From the NCBI GenBank assembly GCA_905236495.1, contig CAJOPV010000018.1, positions 1 to 9,582 on the forward strand: DNA of 9,582 nucleotides. The letters run 5' to 3'. Under the pieces are notes generated by a model. It was not told where the DNA came from and searched no databases. It was given only the letters and a program-made list of their open reading frames with translations. Origin of the DNA: an uncultured Christensenellaceae bacterium (lineage in GTDB: Bacteria > Bacillota > Clostridia > Christensenellales > Aristaeellaceae). Within the stretch, counting starts at the first letter, position 1. Each line of letters begins with the position of its first letter. Of this stretch, positions 6,341 to 9,582 are shown one piece after another. The translations under genes and the position numbers were made by a program.

Positions 6341-8380
6341 ATGAAAAAACGAATCGCCGCCCTGCTGCTGCTCCTGGCGCTGCTGCTCCAGACGGTCCCC
6401 GCCCTGGCGAAGATGCCTTATAAGACCTTTACTCTGGGCGTCAATAAGGAACTGGTGGAGACCCAGACGGCTTACGAGCCCGTCCGGTCCATGACCCGAT
6501 TCGGGGAAGAGACCCTCAAGGACCCCCAGGACCTGCGCATGGGCCCGGATGGGAACCTCTACATCGCCGATACTGGCAACAAGCGTATCCTGGTGGTTTC
6601 CCGGGAGGGCGAACTGATCCGGGAAATCAAGGACAAGAAAAATTTCAAGACGCCCAGCGGCGTCAACGTGGACGCCCAGGGCAACATCTACGTGGCGGAC
6701 GAAAGCGCCCGGGCCGTGCTGGTCTACAGTCCGGAGGGCGAACTCATCCGCACCTGGCAAAAGCCCACCCATCCCCTGTTCGGGGAAACCGCCCCGTATA
6801 AACCCCGGAAGGTGGTCATCGACAAGCGGGGCAACCTGTATATCTGCTCCAAGGGCAACACCAACGGCATCGTGCAGATCTCCCCGGCGGGGGAGGGCGA
6901 GTTCCTGGGCTATTACGGGGCCAACGAATCCAACGTTACGCTGCTCACCGCCATCAAAAAAGCGGTGTTCACCGACGAGCAGCTGTCCTCCATGGCCGGC
7001 ATCGTGCCCATCAGCGTGGAAAACGTCTGCATTGACGAAAAGGGCATGGTCTATGCCGTGTCCCAGACCAACGACACGCGCAGCCTGCGCCGGCTCAACG
7101 TGGCGGGCCGCAACACCCTGATCCCCGACTACTGGACGGAGCTGACCACCGCCGTGGCGGTGACGGAGGAAGGCTCCATTTTCACCGCCAACGCCAACGG
7201 CCGCATCGTGGAATACACCTCCGAGGGCGATATGCTTTTCGTCTTCGGCGCTTTCGACAAGGGCGATCAGCGGGTGGGCACCTTCAAATCCGTCACCGGC
7301 ATGGTGGTGGACGAGGAGTACCGCCTGTACGTATTGGACAGCGTGCTGTGCTCCGTGCAGGTGCTGGAGCCCACGGAATTTACCAACCTGGTGCATCAGG
7401 CCTTCGCCCTGTTCCAGGATGGAAAATACGCCGAAAGCAAGGCGCCCTGGGCGGAAGTGCAGCGGATGAACAGCCTGTTCACCTACGCCAACACCGGCAT
7501 GGGCGAGGCCCTGTACCGGGAGGGAGAGTACGCGGAGGCCCTTCAAAACTTCCGCAACAGCGGCAACAAGCAGGGGTATTCCGACGCTTTCTGGGAGCTC
7601 AGATCCAACTGGCTGCACACGAACGTGGGCACGATATTGATCGTGCTGATCGCGCTGTTCGCCGTTGCCAGGATCACGAAGCTTGTCAACAAAAAAACGG
7701 GCTTCCTGAAGCCTCTGGGACGGCTGAAAAAGAAGATCGCCGATGTCGGGATCGTCAGCCGGACCTGCTGGGCATTTCGTATGCTGAAAAATCCCTACGA
7801 CTGCTGCTACGGCATCAAGCACGAGGGGAAGGCAAGCTTTCTGAGCGCCGCGCTGATCCTGCTGATCTACTTTGTTTTGAGCGTCGTCAGCAAGTATTAC
7901 AGCGGCTTCCTATTCAAAACGGTGCAGGAAGGCCAGTTCGAGGTGCTGACCGATTTCATCACCTTCTTCGGCGCGTGGCTGCTGCTGGTGATCTGCTGCT
8001 ATCTGGTGTGCACCATCAAGGACGGCGAGGCCAGGTTTCGGGATCTGTTCATCGGCGCGGCCTACATCCTGGCCCCCTTGATCCTGCTTCTGCCCATCCG
8101 CATCCTTTTGACCAACGTGCTCACCTTCAACGAATCCTTTTTCATCACCCTCATCGACGTAGTCAGCTATGGCTGGACGGGCATATTGATCCTTGTGATG
8201 ATCATGTACCTGAACGATTATTCCTTCAAGCGCACCTTGTCCATCGTGATCCTGACGCTGTTTACGGTGCTGGTGACGGTGGCGCTGCTGTTTGTGATCT
8301 ATGTGCTGATCACTCAGCTGGTCAACTTCATTTCGGGGATTTACGGAGAGGTGGTGTATCGCTTTGTTAGGAGGACGTAA
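6341..8380 (+). CDS. NHL-propeller / TPR-like / Yip1-domain membrane protein, function unknown
   Basis: A 679-residue multi-domain membrane protein. Residues 1-23 are a signal peptide (ALA|K). About 60-345 hold six NHL-like blades with recurring D-x-x-G-N-x-Y-x-A-D patterns (70-77, 111-120, 161-168, 232-239, 275-283, 324-333). About 347-420 look like TPR or Sel1-type helical repeats (FQDGKYAES, YREGEYAEAL). A membrane helix at about 429-445 is followed by a basic, presumably cytoplasmic linker (446-497). Five further helices (about 500-517, 539-559, 570-592, 602-624, 633-660) fit the Yip1 fold. The propeller and TPR part would lie outside the membrane. Such proteins are usually annotated only as YIP1 family. 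Position directly after the permeases (12-base gap, GGAGG at 6330-6334) suggests a role with the transporter or the secreted partners: sensing, docking or assembly. It has no enzymatic motif I recognise. Confidence 0.8.
   Translation: MKKRIAALLLLLALLLQTVPALAKMPYKTFTLGVNKELVETQTAYEPVRSMTRFGEETLKDPQDLRMGPDGNLYIADTGNKRILVVSREGELIREIKDKKNFKTPSGVNVDAQGNIYVADESARAVLVYSPEGELIRTWQKPTHPLFGETAPYKPRKVVIDKRGNLYICSKGNTNGIVQISPAGEGEFLGYYGANESNVTLLTAIKKAVFTDEQLSSMAGIVPISVENVCIDEKGMVYAVSQTNDTRSLRRLNVAGRNTLIPDYWTELTTAVAVTEEGSIFTANANGRIVEYTSEGDMLFVFGAFDKGDQRVGTFKSVTGMVVDEEYRLYVLDSVLCSVQVLEPTEFTNLVHQAFALFQDGKYAESKAPWAEVQRMNSLFTYANTGMGEALYREGEYAEALQNFRNSGNKQGYSDAFWELRSNWLHTNVGTILIVLIALFAVARITKLVNKKTGFLKPLGRLKKKIADVGIVSRTCWAFRMLKNPYDCCYGIKHEGKASFLSAALILLIYFVLSVVSKYYSGFLFKTVQEGQFEVLTDFITFFGAWLLLVICCYLVCTIKDGEARFRDLFIGAAYILAPLILLLPIRILLTNVLTFNESFFITLIDVVSYGWTGILILVMIMYLNDYSFKRTLSIVILTLFTVLVTVALLFVIYVLITQLVNFISGIYGEVVYRFVRRT
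8348..8366 (+). promoter_or_regulatory. Probable TTG start with GAGGTG ribosome binding site for the DUF5696 gene
   Basis: GAGGTG (8348-8353) lies 10 bases before TTG 8364, inside the last codons of the Yip1-domain gene. This start gives a complete signal peptide with a positive n-region (GGRK). No ATG occurs in this frame until after the signal-peptide coding region. A perfect AGGAGG (8369-8374) lies just after the TTG but has no usable start codon at normal spacing. GTG 8400 would truncate the signal peptide and lacks a good site. Confidence 0.65.
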
Positions 8381-9582
8381 GGCTTTTCTCCTTTTCCTTG
8401 TGCTCTGCCTGACTTTGGCCGCCGCTCTCCCGGGCATATCCGTCGCCCGGGCGGAGGAGATCCCCTCCTCCGCCCAAGGGGCGGCCCTGCCGGAGGGGTA
8501 TGAAAAAATCGCTGAGAACAGCCGTTTTACCCTGTACCTGAAACGGGACACCCTGGCCCTGATCGTGGAATCCAAGGAAAGCGGCAAGCTGCTCTATTCC
8601 ACCGTGCGGAACCCGGATGAAATGAAGGACAACGCCACCTGGAAGGGGTTTTACCAAAGTGGCGTGGTGATGGAATACCTGGACGGGGTGAAGACCATTC
8701 CCCTCCAGGCGGATTTCATCAACACGAAGAACGAAATCGACCTGACGCTGACGGGCGACGGGTACGTGGCGCAGGTCAGCTATCCCGACATCGGGATCAG
8801 CTACGAAGTGACGCTGACAATGGACGATCTGGGGTTCAGCGTATCCATCCCTCATGAAAAAATCACGGAAGGGGCCCCGGACAACTTCGTCGTGGCCAGC
8901 TTCTATGTGTACCCCTTCATGGGTTACAGCTACCTGGGCGAGGACGAGGGATACATGATCATCCCGGACGGCCAGGGGGCCCTGATCGACCTCAAGGATA
9001 ACGAAGAAAGGTTTTCTTCTCCCTTTGACCGCACGGTATATGGCACCAACATCGGCGTGGAAAGCAGTGTCTATAACGACTGGAGCGTGGACGCGGAGCA
9101 GGTGCTGCTGCCCGCCTTCGGCACGGTGCATTCCGACGACGGCATGGCGGTGCTGAGCTTCATCGAAAACGGCGACGCCGCGGCCCGGATCATGGCATAC
9201 CCCAACGGCGTGCGCATGAAATTCGACTGGGCGTGCGCCAAGTATCTCTACCGCATGGTGTATTCCCAGCCCACCGGACCCAATTCCTCCACCATCAGCA
9301 TGCGCACCGAGCACGCCCGGGATATCGACATCCGGCAGCAGTTCCTTCTGGAGGATGGCGACGGGGCCAGCTACGCGGGCTTGGCCTGCGCCCTTCGGGA
9401 ATATATGACGCGGAAAGGATATTTCGGCGAGGCCGATCCCACCACCTTCGATATCGCGGTGGATTTCCTGGGGGCTGAAACGGAAAACTACGTGCTGGGC
9501 AAACAAAGCGTGGTGATGACCACCTTCGCCCAGGCGGCCGAAATCTTGGAGGACCTGGCGGATCGCGGCGTCAGCGGCATCA
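8364..9582 (+). CDS. Secreted DUF5696-type protein, N-terminal part (3' end outside window)
   Basis: At least 406 residues are present and the frame is still open at the window edge. With the TTG start, residues 1-30 form a signal peptide ending ARA|E, the same cleavage pattern as the binding protein; there is no lipobox. The next roughly 330 residues are beta-rich, opening with FTLYLKRDTLALIV and including a PFMGYSYLGEDEGYMIIPDG stretch, reminiscent of the N-terminal sandwich of large glycoside hydrolases. From about residue 368 the pattern changes to a strand (FDIAVDFLG) and a helix (FAQAAEILEDLADRGV), as at the start of a TIM barrel. I recognise the pattern as DUF5696, a family of unknown function found next to sugar transporters and YIP1 proteins. 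It overlaps the upstream gene by 17 bases. A glycoside hydrolase role is inference; possible catalytic residues lie outside the window. Confidence 0.72.
   Translation, partial: MLGGRKAFLLFLVLCLTLAAALPGISVARAEEIPSSAQGAALPEGYEKIAENSRFTLYLKRDTLALIVESKESGKLLYSTVRNPDEMKDNATWKGFYQSGVVMEYLDGVKTIPLQADFINTKNEIDLTLTGDGYVAQVSYPDIGISYEVTLTMDDLGFSVSIPHEKITEGAPDNFVVASFYVYPFMGYSYLGEDEGYMIIPDGQGALIDLKDNEERFSSPFDRTVYGTNIGVESSVYNDWSVDAEQVLLPAFGTVHSDDGMAVLSFIENGDAAARIMAYPNGVRMKFDWACAKYLYRMVYSQPTGPNSSTISMRTEHARDIDIRQQFLLEDGDGASYAGLACALREYMTRKGYFGEADPTTFDIAVDFLGAETENYVLGKQSVVMTTFAQAAEILEDLADRGVSGI
8429..8475 (+). other. Strong paired hairpins at the signal-peptide junction of the DUF5696 gene
   Basis: Bases 8449-8459 and 8465-8475 form a perfect 11-bp GC-rich stem (GGGCGGAGGAG with CTCCTCCGCCC) around a 5-base loop. 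A second perfect 7-bp stem, CCCGGGC (8429-8435) with GCCCGGG (8445-8451), shares three bases with it, so the full stems are mutually exclusive. No U-tract follows, so this is not a standard intrinsic terminator. It begins about 65 bases after the probable start codon. Confidence 0.6.

Noticed and set aside
7600..7760. A possible base or codon-use shift in the linker of the Yip1-domain protein (more ACG, GTT, TTG and AAA codons)
   Set aside because: The stretch is too short to separate from chance, and the frame runs through it without disruption, so it does not support a recent fusion.
5558..7822. A 754-codon open frame on the minus strand spanning the second permease and the Yip1-domain gene
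   Set aside because: It lies opposite two convincing genes, crosses their junction, and its product is rich in His, Gly, Val and Gln, as expected from reverse-reading GC-rich codons. No signal, domain or motif is visible.
8369..8382. AGGAGG at 8369-8374 as the true ribosome site of the DUF5696 gene
   Set aside because: No ATG, GTG or TTG codon in the right frame lies 5-12 bases downstream; it is more likely internal to the coding sequence unless a base error hides a start.
1..9582. tRNA, rRNA, CRISPR arrays, insertion sequences, attachment sites and intrinsic terminators
   Set aside because: The window is almost entirely coding with gaps of 16 bases or less; no repeat-spacer pattern, transposase, terminal inverted repeat or stem followed by a T-run was found by eye.

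Overview
The window is a single, densely packed plus-strand operon fragment from what looks like a GC-rich anaerobic Bacillota (Clostridia-type, probably a gut or rumen plant-fibre degrader). That placement is inference. It rests on strong Shine-Dalgarno sequences, secreted proteins with Gram-positive-style signal peptides, split MalF/MalG-type sugar permeases, and GH51/GH43 families typical of such genomes. Seven genes are visible. The first and last are cut by the window edges. Nothing supportable is encoded on the minus strand, and no intergenic gap exceeds about 16 bases, so no promoter or operon-ending terminator is expected or seen.

Layout: 1-254 is the C-terminal end of a GH51 alpha-L-arabinofuranosidase. 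265-1674 is a secreted GH43 endo-arabinanase with its three catalytic acidic residues present. 1691-4561 is an unusually large secreted solute-binding protein carrying two tandem beta-sandwich modules in front of the binding fold. 4558-5442 and 5459-6328 are the two ABC permeases. 6341-8380 is a membrane protein combining an extracytoplasmic NHL-type propeller, a TPR-like segment and a five-helix Yip1 domain. 8364 to the window end is a secreted DUF5696-type protein whose best start is a TTG codon overlapping the previous gene.

How they may work together: the GH43 enzyme cuts alpha-1,5-arabinan outside the cell. The large binding protein and the permease pair import the arabino-oligosaccharides. 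The GH51 enzyme, probably cytoplasmic, releases L-arabinose. No ATPase gene is in the window, so energy probably comes from a shared MsmK/UgpC-type ATPase encoded elsewhere. The less understood part is the set of multi-domain binding protein, NHL-TPR-Yip1 membrane protein and DUF5696 protein. I recall such genes neighbouring one another in other Bacillota sugar loci but know of no established function. The most interesting hypothesis is that the NHL-Yip1 protein is a membrane docking or assembly partner for the binding protein and DUF5696 protein, neither of which has a convincing lipobox. A strong 11-bp hairpin inside the start of the DUF5696 gene and its non-ATG start suggest that expression of this gene may be tuned separately.
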